NCBI RefSeq assembly: GCF_008831285.2
Contig: NC_045146.1
Location: 2,446,001-2,510,000 of the forward strand
Source of the DNA: Nymphaea colorata
Lineage: Eukaryota > Streptophyta > Magnoliopsida > Nymphaeales > Nymphaeaceae
DNA length: 64,000 nucleotides
Direction: 5' to 3'
Shown: piece after piece, positions 48,111 to 60,726 of the stretch
How the letters are laid out: each line of letters opens with the position of its first letter
How positions within the stretch are numbered: the stretch's first letter is position 1
Position numbers and translations under genes: made by a program
Notes under the pieces: model-generated
The model's database searches: none
Seen by the model: the letters and a program-made list of their open reading frames with translations, nothing else
What the model was told of the DNA's origin: nothing

Positions 48111-49991
48111 AAATATAGTAAGGTTAACTGGGGTTACGTAATGAGGGGCGGTAGCTGGCTTTGGCAAGAGAACAAGTTGATCCAAGGAGATCGTGTAGTG
48201 GCTGACAAGTAATTAATATCCACTTCGATTTTTCGAGGGTCAACTCTTTGTGCTGCAAACGAGAGACCACCAATGCACAAGTTAAAGCACGGTAAGGATG
48301 GCATCTAAAGAAACCGATGCAGGTCCTATGTCTTAAGGCATAAGGGGTTGGGTGTGGGATTAGCTTTTTTCGAGCGGTGGATCAAACCCCGTTCACCCAA
48401 AAAAAAACATTCACCCAAAAAACAAACAAAAAAAAAGATCTAGGGTGCTTGAGCATTTAGGATTTTTGAAAAGAAAAAAAAACAAAATCAAATAAGATCT
48501 AGGTTGTGTGTGTGTGTGTGTTGTGGCCTGTGGAGGGCTCAAAATCTAAAGGAGGTTGGTTTGGACATCAAACTGTTACGGTTCTATTATTTATTAAATA
48601 AATATATATATGTGAGTATAAAAAATTAATATATATTCACTTCATATATATGTGAGTATAAAAATTTAATACATATATATAAAAATTTAATACATATTCA
48701 CTTCTTGTGGTTATAAGCAAATGGAATTACTTATGGGGAATTTTAGCTGTTCCAAGAATGATCATGCTCGAATCCTATGGATAGAATAAAGGATATGAAA
48801 TATGCTTTTAGTTGGTTTGTTTAGATAGTATGGGCTTTGCAACGCGCTTAATGTTGGGTTGCAACTGCCTCGTATGAAGGTTTTTTGTTTCTTTGTCAAA
48901 AAAATTCCTTAAAAAATCCATCAAAAATGTACGGCCTTGATGGTGAAGATATTGAGCGCAACTCAATCAAAGATGCACAGGTATTTTCATACAAGTCCTT
49001 CGATTCAAGGCTATGATCGTCATACACCTTGAATGTACTTTCATATAATACACTAATAGAAGTTTAAAACTCGGATGAAACCACCATCACGTACAAAATA
49101 CTTAACCAATTCCGGTCTTCCCTTTATTCTTTAGTTTTGATAAATGTGAAAAAATGACGGCTAAATCATATATATGTGAATTTAACACTTATATACATAA
49201 TCGCTTGTTTTTTTGGACGTCGCCTTGACGATTATATTTTTAATAACTTGCTCATCGACGGACAGCAAGAAGTCACCATGTTCCATGGTCATGTCAGATC
49301 AACAATTATAACTATTGTGAACACATGAGGTTACCTCAGTTGGAGAAAAAAAATCACATCCAATTGGACCAACTCATACTCAAAATGTCATTAAAGAAGA
49401 AGCCACCTCCACCAAAAGATGCATCAAATAGACCAAGGGAACGCTTGGAAGGATTCCCACAATTATTCTTCTTCTTGGGCAGTCGGTATTTTTGATATAA
49501 ACACACCCAAGACCTGCAATATCCGGGGGAAAAAAATAACATAAGATAAAATAAAATTCATCACCACAAACTTTTTTCAAGTTTGGTAGAACTTGTCGTG
49601 GATTTGTCTGGTTAAAACCTGTTAAGTCCAAAAGATATCGTCAAAATTTTCTGCTTATCCTTCTTATGTTAAATATTGTACCGCACAATCTAGTTTCTCT
49701 TTGCTCAGCAAAACTATGGGAGACCTTTCTGGTCCGCAAGACCTAGGATACCAAGCGGGCTGATTAGCACTCAACTGACACGACCAAGTACATCCTTATG
49801 CTCTTCCGCCAGTTTCTGCACCCATTTCTTATTGGCCTTAAGAAGCAACAAACATCCGTCTTCTTGTCACCACATTTTCCCCTTTTCTGTCCCCATCATG
49901 CTTATATACAGCAACATGCAGAGCCACAAAGCTTGCAGTAACGGGAACCACCTCCCATGAACACTATGAAGCTGTCCGCCTTTTTCTTTAG

Positions 49992-50979
49992 TCATTTCGT
50001 GCTGGAAATTTTAGAGCGATACTGTTCAATTAATCGATCAAGCTTGCCCGCTAATTCCAGCTGAGGTGCTTTCTTCTGCTTTGTAGTTTTCCTTCTCTTA
50101 CGTTCCTCCAATGGAAGACCATCCTGGTCTTTCTTCTTTTTTGATGCCGCTGTCTTTGCATTTGCACCAAAATCTACAGGATTTTCCTACAGGTTACATG
50201 CAATACTATCAGCATTAGAAATGAAGTTTAAGCAAAAAAATCTGACCTTGACAATTTCACACTGTTTGTACCTCTTTATCTGTAGCATGGTCCTTCTTCA
50301 CTGTCTTGAAGAACTTAAGATTGCTGGTAGACATCAAACCTGGTTTCTCAGCTTTGGATTTTGTTAATAAGTTCAAAGCACGGGCACGTTTTGTGGTTGA
50401 CCTTTCATTTTTGGCATTTTCCTGCACCACAGAATTTAGCGCTATTTTTAGTATCTGTTCTGAAAGTGATTCTCCTTTTTCTTTTTTAAAGTGATTCTCC
50501 TTTTCTTTCACAAACCAATAGAAATAAATAATTTTTTATTTCCAAATTTAAGCTGCATTGTCCATATCAAAGCAAGGTGAGTCAGTGTATTTTGATTCTT
50601 TTCAAATGCTGATGATAAATGGAAACCAAGTGAAAGGAGAGAAGAAATCATAATAAAATGAAATGTTATATTGGCCTTCTAGGAAGGCAGCTGATACAAT
50701 ATGCTTTAGACTGCATTTGGATAACACCGGAATTTACCTGTACCAGTTTGACCATATCACCAGAACTAGATGCATTATTTGAAGTATTACTAGTTTTGGT
50801 CTTCTGTACTTCACGTTTCACCTTACGATCATTTTGTGTGCTGCCTTCAGTAAACTTCTGCTGAACACTAGCATCCTTATTCTCCTTTTGGATGCTCTGC
50901 ATTACCTGTCTTCTTTTCACAGCATGGACGTTCTCAATCGCAAACTCAACAATGGGGCGACGTTCAGGACCAAAAATTT
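49992..50979 (-). CDS. RBM28: RBM28-like exons 11-13: end of RRM and basic C-terminus
   Basis: Exon 11 (50979-50738) starts IFGPERRPIVEFAIENVHAV, the usual end of the last RRM, and continues into a Lys/Ser/Asn-rich region. Exons 12 (50421-50272) and 13 (50186-49992) encode a low-complexity basic tail with KKKKDQDGLPLEERKRRK, a likely nucleolar or nuclear localisation signal. The frame stops at TGA 49,994-49,992. Confidence 0.9.
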
Positions 50980-52267
50980 CTGGCAAAACCAATATGATCA
51001 AACATGAAAACAAACACATCCAAGGAACCTTAGTATTGCAGACAGGGCCTGGGGCAATGCGTTTATGCCTATCCAGCATCTTTATATCTAAAGATAATGA
51101 ATAAAGAAACAGAACACATACCAGGGTTGTTGTTAAGGACCCGTAAGGCTACAAGTGCATGTTGGTGTTCACTGAACTCAACAAATGCAACTCCCCGAGA
51201 TCCATCTCTTGTGCTTGCAGTTAGCTTCTTCTTGTCTTTTAAAATTTTGACCTAAGCATTTGAGAATCAAATCAACCAGGGTCAATTAATGGATCAAGAA
51301 GAATGATATATTAACGTTTAGGCAACAACCTGTTTGATTGTAGGTTTCTGCTTGCAAGCTCTCTGAGTGACTGCATTGGCAAACAGCTTCTTCAGTTCTA
51401 TATTGGACATTGATTTTGGTACATTATAAATTATCAGTCTTGTTTTTGAGACATGAAAGTTCGGTGATTGCAATTTCAGTTCTTTTTTCTTGCTCAATCT
51501 ACAACATAGCAGAACGTAATGTTAGCCACATCATACTAACATCAACAATTGCAGATATAGCCAAACATTCCTAAACAATCAATATGGTCTTGAGTTCCAC
51601 AGCAAGAATTCGACAAGAACCAACATTACAGCTTTAGAGAATCAAGAGTCTGAGATACCCTTCCTCATTCTTTTGCTTTTATTTCTCCTTTTTCAAGAAA
51701 ATTTTCTGCAGTCGAAAGCTACATAGGTTACTAGGTGGTGAATAACTTGCACTATGATGACAGCAGATATTTTATAACGCAAAAGATCCACACACTAACA
51801 TATCTTATGCTTTAGCACAACCAAAATGTCAAGTAATGTTCCATTATGTTACAAGAAATTTCATCTATAGGAGCCCATCCGTGACATACCCATTGTACAC
51901 AATCAATCATGCCTCAAAATTTACCTTGCCTCCTGAGTCAATTAGCTTCCTCCTAGTATCGCCTGACTCTCAAGCACTATGAGTGCTATTTTGTATAAAT
52001 CCAACCATATAGATGGATACAAAAATGTTAAAATTAAAATTTATAAAATTCAAAAAAAAAAATAAAAATTGGATGTATAAATCACATTCTATAATGTTCT
52101 AAAAATTAGCGATGTCATTGCCTCAGCTGATAAAATCCAATCTAGACATTGAATTTCCAAAAAAAAAAAATCATTTTTATATTTCTAACTGTTTTACATC
52201 TATCAATATAGTAGGATTTATGAAAAACAGCTTGAAACGCAAAGGCACACACAGAAAGCATCTGAGA

Positions 52268-52314
<47 letters not shown>

Positions 52315-52944
52315 AAGTGTTCTCCCTTATGCCAGTTTCTTGGCATAAGGGGTACGCTTGTTGTGGAGCATTCAATCTTTTAGCGGCGATGCCAGCGAGG
52401 TGTCGCCGGCAGCTCAGAACTGCGGGAAACAACTTGTCAGCGTTACTGGCACTGTGGAGGGGAGGCGGCTGCTGGGGCAGCCACCTACTCCTTCCAGAGA
52501 AAGAAGGAGACATCACCTCCCCATAGCAACTCGAAAGGCATTACTATCATACCCTAGATGCCAATAACTTGGTGTAAGGAGAGAACTTTTCGAAAGTGTT
52601 TCCCTTTACGCCATTTTTTTGGCGTAAGGGGCACGCTTGTTGTGGAGCGCTCCACTTAATTAAAAAATAAATAAAAATAAAAAGGCATCGGGCTAGAGAG
52701 GTTGTTGCCTCCCCCTCCACTGTGCCAGCAATGCCCCCTCAGGCGTCGGCGGCAGCCCAAAACTGCCGGTGACGACTCATTAGTCGTTCCCAACGGCATC
52801 GGGGGCAGCAGCCACCTTCCCTTTTCAAAGAAAGGAGGCGACGTCGTCTCTCCACAGCAACTCGAGAGGCCAGGCTGTTGTACTCCTTACGCTAATAACT
52901 TGGCGTAAAGAGAGAAGTTTTCTACATATATCTATATATATATC

Positions 52945-52992
<48 letters not shown>

Positions 52993-55714
52993 TGTTGTCT
53001 ATATGTTACTGTGTCTACACTTTTGAAAATTCGTGGACCTACACTCACCCCTCTCCCTCCCTCAATAAATAGGTACAAAGTTGGAAAGCACGAATCAGTT
53101 CATACTTCATATGCAAACATGCATGTGTATGTGCAAAAACTGGCCAGACAAATTAGATACTCATGCAGTTATGAGAACTCTATCCAAATTTGGGACCAAA
53201 TAAATGAAACCACCAAGTTATAACAAGCAACAAAGAACAGGATTACAATTCACGCTTTAACATGTCCTCCTTGGATACACCAGCAGCTGCAGCAGACCCA
53301 CGAAGAATCAGACCTTCCTGTTAACAAATGATAAGTATGCATAAATTCCAAAAGGCCTTTGATATCGTCATATCCCAATTTAATGAACATGAAGTAATAA
53401 ATCACCTTTGCAAGGTAAAGATTTCGTTGGTCTTTTTCCTTCTTCTCGTTTTTCAGCTCCTTTTCTTTGGCTAATTTCTTGTCCAAAGCCTTTCTAACAG
53501 TTAACTGCCTTCCTCCCATAACAATGCCCTTGAGACTGTTTGCTGCTGTAACTGCAGCTTCAGTGGCTTCTGGAGATCTGAACTTGAGAAATGCAGTTCC
53601 CTTAGGCCGCCTGATCGACCATTGACACTGTTAGTACAATAAGCACAAGAAAGATGCATTGAAAAGAGAAATTTACTTCACAGTCTCAATAACCAACCCT
53701 GTGATTTTATGAAGAACTGGAAGATAAGATTGCACTTCCCCAAAGGCAGTGAAGCACTGTTTCACTTCCTGTTCCTCTGCACCAAAGGAGAGGTTACTTA
53801 TGAAAATGGTCTTCTCCAGATCATTATCCTGCTCACGGGGCATCTCAGAAGTGTGCCTCTCTGCCTCAGGAGCTAGAGTAACCTTTGCAAGTGGGACTTC
53901 AGTTTCAAGCTCATCGCCATGGAGTTCAGAACTAGGAGATGATTTATGCTGCTTGTCCTGAGAATCTGAGATCAAGTTATGAAGAACTTTTCTAGCAACA
54001 TCCTCCTCACCCACAGTTGTTTCTCCTGAACAAGCCTCTGCATCGAAGTCACTCAGTTCACAACCTTCTGAGTGGTGGTCTGAAGGTTTCTCTGTTTCCT
54101 TTAAATCAATGCTGTCATCCACATCATCAGCAGAGGATGAGTCACCGTAAGAACCAGGTCCAATAGTACCTCTTCCATTTCCTGCACTCAAAACATTAGG
54201 TTGTTGACATAAAACTCCTGAAGTTATTGGGCATCAATAACAATCTGGTCAGTGCACTCTTCAAAATCAGTCTATTGATTAACCAAAGGCATGCTCCTTT
54301 TTCCTTTGAAACAAGCAGAAAATTTAAGATCAAAGTTTTGTGTATTGTGCTCTATCCTATGACAAGTTATCGTACATAACTTTAGGACCAACTGTTATGT
54401 TACACCATGTGTATTGCTCAGCATCATAGCATACCAAAATGGCAGAAATTGGTTTGTTTGAATTTTGAACTTGGTTTTTCCATTTTGGGATATAAAACCC
54501 TCTTCATACTCAACTCCTAGACACTCTTAGAAGTTGTGCAAAGGAGCACTTGTCAGATTGAGGAAGAAAAAGGGTGACATGTACAAGCCTACAAGGGTTC
54601 TAGCCAAAAGAGAAGAGGTAGACCAAGTAACAGGTCTTTATAGAAGAGCACCTAGTGGCAGGTTGAGTTTGTCTGCCTCAATGAAAAGTTTTCTCCCTCT
54701 CATACTGCTCTACGTCTCAACCTGATATATGGACAGTTATCACTCTCAAAGGTTTTGTAAAATATAAAGGTAATGCAGTCGATGGTTCTATGATGCATGT
54801 GTTCCATTTAATGCACCAAACACATTTCATTTTCAAGCTATAGTAAATACAATTACTTCTGTAGGCCTTATGTGCAAAATGCTCCCTTATAATTAGTTGA
54901 AAAGAGAATATCTTGATGCAATTGTAAAAGAAATAAGAACATTTTATGATGAATTGAGATTAAATTGGAGACAAACAGGGTAATATATCATAACACATGG
55001 ATAGAATTATACGAGGGCAAGAATATTGACAATTTTTCTTGTATATTCCCAACGCACAAGGAATAGCCCAAAATATTCCCTCTACGACCTTATTCTCTGA
55101 CCTCCTCTGCAGTAAGTTAAATAAATAGTACATATCAAATAAAAGTTGGAGTTCACTTAAGATTGAATATGATCACTTGGCTTTTCTTTTTGATACATTT
55201 TTGTGGCTCAAATTGCTTGGAAGGCAATAAGGAATAAACGAATAAGAGTACTGAAAGAAATGACGTGTTTTAGAATTTTTCAATTTATTTTATTTGTGAC
55301 CAATTAAGAAAAAAGAGACAGCGGCCCCCAACCTGAGCCTTTCTTATTACCACCAAGCCCTCTTGAATCACTTCTATGATAGACGCTCCCAACACAAACC
55401 TGTTAAAATATAAATCCTTCACCAGCACGTTGAAGAGGAGTCTCTTAGGATTCCACCTCCTTGTAGAATGTGTTAAGATATTTAATGTCCTTGTAACATG
55501 TGAAGAGTCTCCTAGGATTCTATGTTGTAGTTAATATCTTTGTAATATGTGAAGTCTCTTAGGTTTCTATGATGTCATTAATGTCCTTAGAGCTTGTGAA
55601 ATCTCCTAGGATTCTACGATTGGAGACTTAGAATTCTGGAAATGGGATTATAAATAGAGGCCGTGCAAACCATTTTGGCTACGGCTTATTCTCCTCAGTT
55701 TCTTCTTGTTTTCA

Positions 55715-55780
<66 letters not shown>

Positions 55781-58700
55781 ATCTTCCTGCGTGAGTGCTG
55801 TTTTCTGGTTACAGATATTGCTGCTAGATTTCTATCATGGTATCAGAGCGCCAGGTTACGTTATCTCTACCAAACGAAATGCCCAAACAGGTCTGATCTG
55901 GTTAGAACTCTTTTCTCATCTTGTCTCTATCCTGAATTTACTTTTCTCTTGCGCAATTCTTGTTCCTTTTTCTTCTTGCTTACCCAAGGACACATCTTGT
56001 TATATCGTGTCTTCTTTCCCTCTCATCTTCTACCTATATACCATTTCTTTCTGCTGTCATGGAAAACCTTTCGCATTCTGGCATGTCCTCAAGTTTTCTT
56101 TCACACCTTATTACCGAAAAACTCAACCATGAGAATTATCTGATCTGGAAAAGGCAAATCATGCCTTTCATAAGAAGTCAAGGCCTCTTTGGACATCTCG
56201 ATGGTTCAACAAAGGCTCCACCAATATCCGTCTTACAGGAAATAAAAAATGAGGCAGGAGAAGTTATTGTTGTTCATGAAGACAACAATCCTGAACATGC
56301 TATGTGGATGAGACGTGATCAAAGTCTGGTTGCGTATATTTTGTCAACTTTATCTCAACAAGTGTTACTTTCAGTTTCTGATGATTGTACTATAGAAGAA
56401 TTATGGGAAACCCTTGCTGATACCTTTTCCCAAATATCAGAAGCTCGAATTATGTACTTAAAGAAAGAATTTCAGAATTTGAGCAAAGGTTCAACGTCTA
56501 TCATGGATTATTTGGGGCGTATTAAGGCCGTCGCAAACCAACTTGCTGCCTCAGGGAATAACATTTCTGATAAGGAAAAGGTGCAGCAAACCTTGAATGG
56601 ACTTGGGCATGATTATCATGCTTTTATTACAGCTCTTGAGGTCCTTCCTGTTCTGCCTTCCTTCAACGAACTACAAGGTAAACTTCTCCAACATGAAATG
56701 AATATGAAAAGAGTCATTGAAAGGACTGATCAAGGGAACTCCCAAAATGTGTTGGCTATGAATGTAAAGTTTGGTAAGAGCCATGGGAACTCCAACCATA
56801 GTGGTCGTGGCATTCTACCAACACCACATAACCAAGGTATGTCTCCTTTGGATACTTCAAGAAAAATACCAATTTGTTTTTAGTGCAACAAGAAAGGACA
56901 CATGAAGGCACAATGTTGGTTTAATCCTCAAAATAAAAACAAAGGGGTAAGACATGATTATAAACAAGGAGGACAAAGTTCTAAATCCACCGCTGAAGAT
57001 ATGCAACAGCTATTGATGACCGCATTCTCAAAGATGACTATAAAGCAAAATGAGCAGGGAGAATGGTTCTTGGATTCAGGTGCAGCTACCCATGTGACAG
57101 GAAATGCAGGTAAATTGACTAACTTATCCCCTCATTACGGTAGAAGTTGCATTATAACAGGTGATGGAAAATCTCATCCTATTACACATATTGGAAATGC
57201 ACATATTCCATTGTCATCCTCGTCTCTATCACTGTCTAATGTTGTTCTTGCTCCCAATATCAAAAAGAACATCATATCCATTTCTAAACTCATTGATGAT
57301 ACAAGCTCTTCTGTTGAATTCACACCTTCTTCTGTCTATGTCAAGGACCTCCAAACGAAGAAAATGTTCGCTAGAGGGGAGCGTCAAGGGAATATGTACG
57401 TCCTCAAGGAATGTCTACCCAAGGATTCATCCACTTTTGATATAGGATTGAAGACATTTTCTCTTTCTCATAATGCGTCATCAGTGCCAAGTTCTTGCCA
57501 TTTTCAATCAAAAGTAAGGGGCCCTAACCAATTTTTGGAGTCTGATTTGTGGCATAGTCGGTTAGGACACTGTGGTCGACATTTCATTGAAAAACTTGTC
57601 ACAGATAGTCTCATTCCAAGATCAAGTTTACCTCTTACTTCAAGTGTCAAAAAATGTTCAAGTTGTGGACTTTGTAAGAGTCATGTTTTACCTTTCCATA
57701 ATATAAATCAAAGGGCTTCCAAACCTTTTGAAACTATTTTTTCTGATGTATGGGGGCCAGCCCCTATTGATTCCATGTCTGGGTCAAGATATTATGTCTT
57801 ATTCATTGACTCTTACTCACGTTTCACCTGGATTTACTTCATGAAACACAAATCAGAAGTACCTCACATATTTCGAAACTTTTATGCCATGATTCAAACT
57901 AAATTTTCATCCAATGTGGTGCATTTTCAATGTGATGGAGGGGGAGAATATTCCTCGCTTGATTTTATTGAATTTCTACGTGAAAAAGGGATAACTAGAC
58001 AAATTTCCTGCCCTTACACACCACAACAAAATGGTGTAGTTGAGCGGAAACATCGACATATAGTTGAAAGCGCCATGAGCATGATGCATGATACTAATGT
58101 GCCCATTTCTTTGTGGACTGAAGCCTTCCATACTGCTGTATACATAATAAATTGTTTGCCTATGACACTCTTGATGTCTAAATCGCCATATTTTACACTC
58201 TTAGGCAAACAACCTGATTACAAGAACTTGAAGGTTTTTTGTTGTGTATGCTATGTTCACGTTGATGCTGCCTTGAGGAACAAGTTTCAAGACAAAGCTA
58301 TTCAATGTAGATTCGTTGGATATGCTGATGAATATAAAGGTTTTCGATGCTATGATCCAACAACTAAACGTATCAAAACTTCAAGAAATGTCATTTTTGA
58401 TGAACATAGTTTTGATAATACAAATGAAATGCCTATGACCATTGAATCTTATGATCCCTGGACCAGTACACAGTTATTCAATGCAGATCCTGTTATAGAA
58501 AATGATGTGCCTCAAAGTGAAGATTCAGAGAGAGCAATACAACCGTCGGATATGGCTCAAAGTGAAAATCAAGAAGATCCAACACAGTCATCACGAAAAC
58601 AATAATGAAGAACAGAGCAACGATGCACATCGGTATTCGGGTCTTATCTACAGTCGACGACTAAGGGACAGAGATGCTCACAGTGAAGAAGACAACATGC

Positions 58701-60680
58701 CCCACCTTAGAAGATCCCAACGCATTTGTCATCCCATTCACAGGTGGGTTAGCTATGATTCTTTATCACTTGATTTTCAGTTATTCATGGCAAAAGTTGG
58801 CAAGGAGGATGAACCTACTTCATTTGATCAAGCATCAAAATCACATCATTGGAGAAAGGCTATGAAAGAAGAAATGGATGCCTTGCATGAATGTGGAACA
58901 TGAGAGATCGTTCCGAGGCCACACGAAAAGAACGTAGTGGGCTCCAAATGGGTATACAAAATTAAATACAAACCTGACGGCAGCATAGAAAGACACAAAG
59001 CAAGGTTAGTAGCAAAAGGGTTTACACAACAATATGTAGAAGATTATGATGAGACATTCAGCCCTGTGATCAAAATGGGAACAATTCGCGTGATTATATC
59101 ATTGGCAGTTGAATATGGATGGAGACTACATCAAATGGACGTGAAAAATGCTTTTCTTCATGGTGATTTAAGGGAGGAAGTATATATGGAACAACCTCCA
59201 GGATACGCGAAAAGAGACTCTCATGCATGGGTTTGCAAACTAAGAAAATCTATTTATGGACTTAAACAGGCCTCACTTTCGTGGTTTGACAGCTTCTCTT
59301 GCAAGATTCAAGAATGTGGTTTTCGAAGATGTCCTCTAAATCATTCTCTTTTCATTTATCGAAAGGAAAACATATTTACTTTACTTCTTATATATGTTGA
59401 TGATATTGTTATCACAGGCAATTCAGAAAAACACATAGAAGAAGCTAAAGTTTTGATGATGCAAAACTTCAAAATGAAAGAGCTTGGTGATTTACGATTC
59501 TTTCTTGGAGTGGAGATTGATAGGCACAATAATCGCCTCACACTGACACAACAGAAATACACGTTGGATCTGCTGAAAAAGTCAGGTATGTCTGATTGTA
59601 AGCCTGTTGGAACTCCTAGTGTTCTAAATCAAAGACTAACTGCTCAAGATGGGGAGTTATATGAAGATCCTACGCAATATCGAAGTATTGTTGGGGCACT
59701 TCAATATCTTACATTTACTAGACCAGATATTATATATGCTGTGAATCAAGTATCTCAATTTATGCATGCACCTAGAGATACTCACATGGATGTTGTCAAA
59801 AGAATATTAAGATATCTTAAAGGGACAGCAGGAGATGGCTTAGTTTATGGTAAGAGTGAAAATATAACTACTGGACATCAACTTATGACATTCACAGATG
59901 CAGATTGAGCTGGAGATCCCGATCAAAGAAAGTCCATTTCTGGTTTTTGTATTTTCATTGGACGTAATCTTGTGTCTTGGAGTTGTCGAAAGCAAAAGGC
60001 AGTAGCAAGATCCAGCACTGAAGCTGAATACAGATGCATGGCTGCAGGTACTGCTGAAGTTACATGGGTTAGACATTTGCTAGAAGACATTGGAGAAAAG
60101 ATTAAAACATCAATGTTAATGTGCGATAATCAAAGCGCTATTAACATTGCCTTTAATCCCGTACAACATGGTCGAACAAAGCACATTGAGATTGATCAAC
60201 ACTTTGTTAGACAAAAGGTGGAAGACAAGGAGATTCAGCCTATTTATGTTCGTACAGATGAACAAGTTGCAGACTTATTTACAAAAGGATTAACAAAGGA
60301 ACAATTCTGGTTTCTAAAAGGCAAGTTGTACATGGTGCAAAACCATGCACAACTTGAGGGAGGGTGTTAAAATATAAATCCTTCACCAGCACGTTGAAGA
60401 GGAGTCTCTTAGGATTCCACCTCCTTGTAGAATGTGTTAAGATATTTAATGTCCTTGTAACATGTGAAGAGTCTCCCAGGATTCTATGTTGTAGTTAATA
60501 TCCTTGTAATATGTGAAGTCTCTTAGGTTTCTATGATGTAATTAATGTCCTTGGAGCTTGTGAAATCTCCTAGAATTCTACGATTGGAGACTCTTAGAAT
60601 TCTGGAAATGGGATTATAAATAGAGGCCGTGCAAACCATTTTGGCTACGGCTTCTTCTCCTCAGTTTCTTCTTGTTTTCA

Positions 60681-60726
<46 letters not shown>

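Larger units (their letters stand above)
44000..49950. other. Intergenic stretch with repeats, no recognised gene
   Basis: The stretch contains an hAT-like repeat (45.84-46.21 kb), a (CA)n-(GA)n tract (47.15-47.22 kb) and a GGTACGGG-type repeat (47.70-48.10 kb). No frame resembles a known protein. The last part, up to about 49.99 kb, lies downstream of the RNA-binding protein gene and may include its 3' UTR. Confidence 0.5.

Noticed and set aside
53244-53250. Apparent stop after LKREL in the RBM28-like exon 8
   Set aside because: The GT in GAATT|GTAATC is a splice donor. Joining to the exon at 51,498 restores a Leu codon and the conserved family sequence.
54534-54725. Basic 63-codon plus-strand frame
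   Set aside because: It lies within the large intron of the RBM28-like gene on the opposite strand and has no similarity that I can recognise.
56881-56883. Programmed readthrough of the TAG in copia gag
   Set aside because: The stop falls inside the zinc knuckle, and two further stops and a frameshift exist downstream, so mutation is the simpler explanation.
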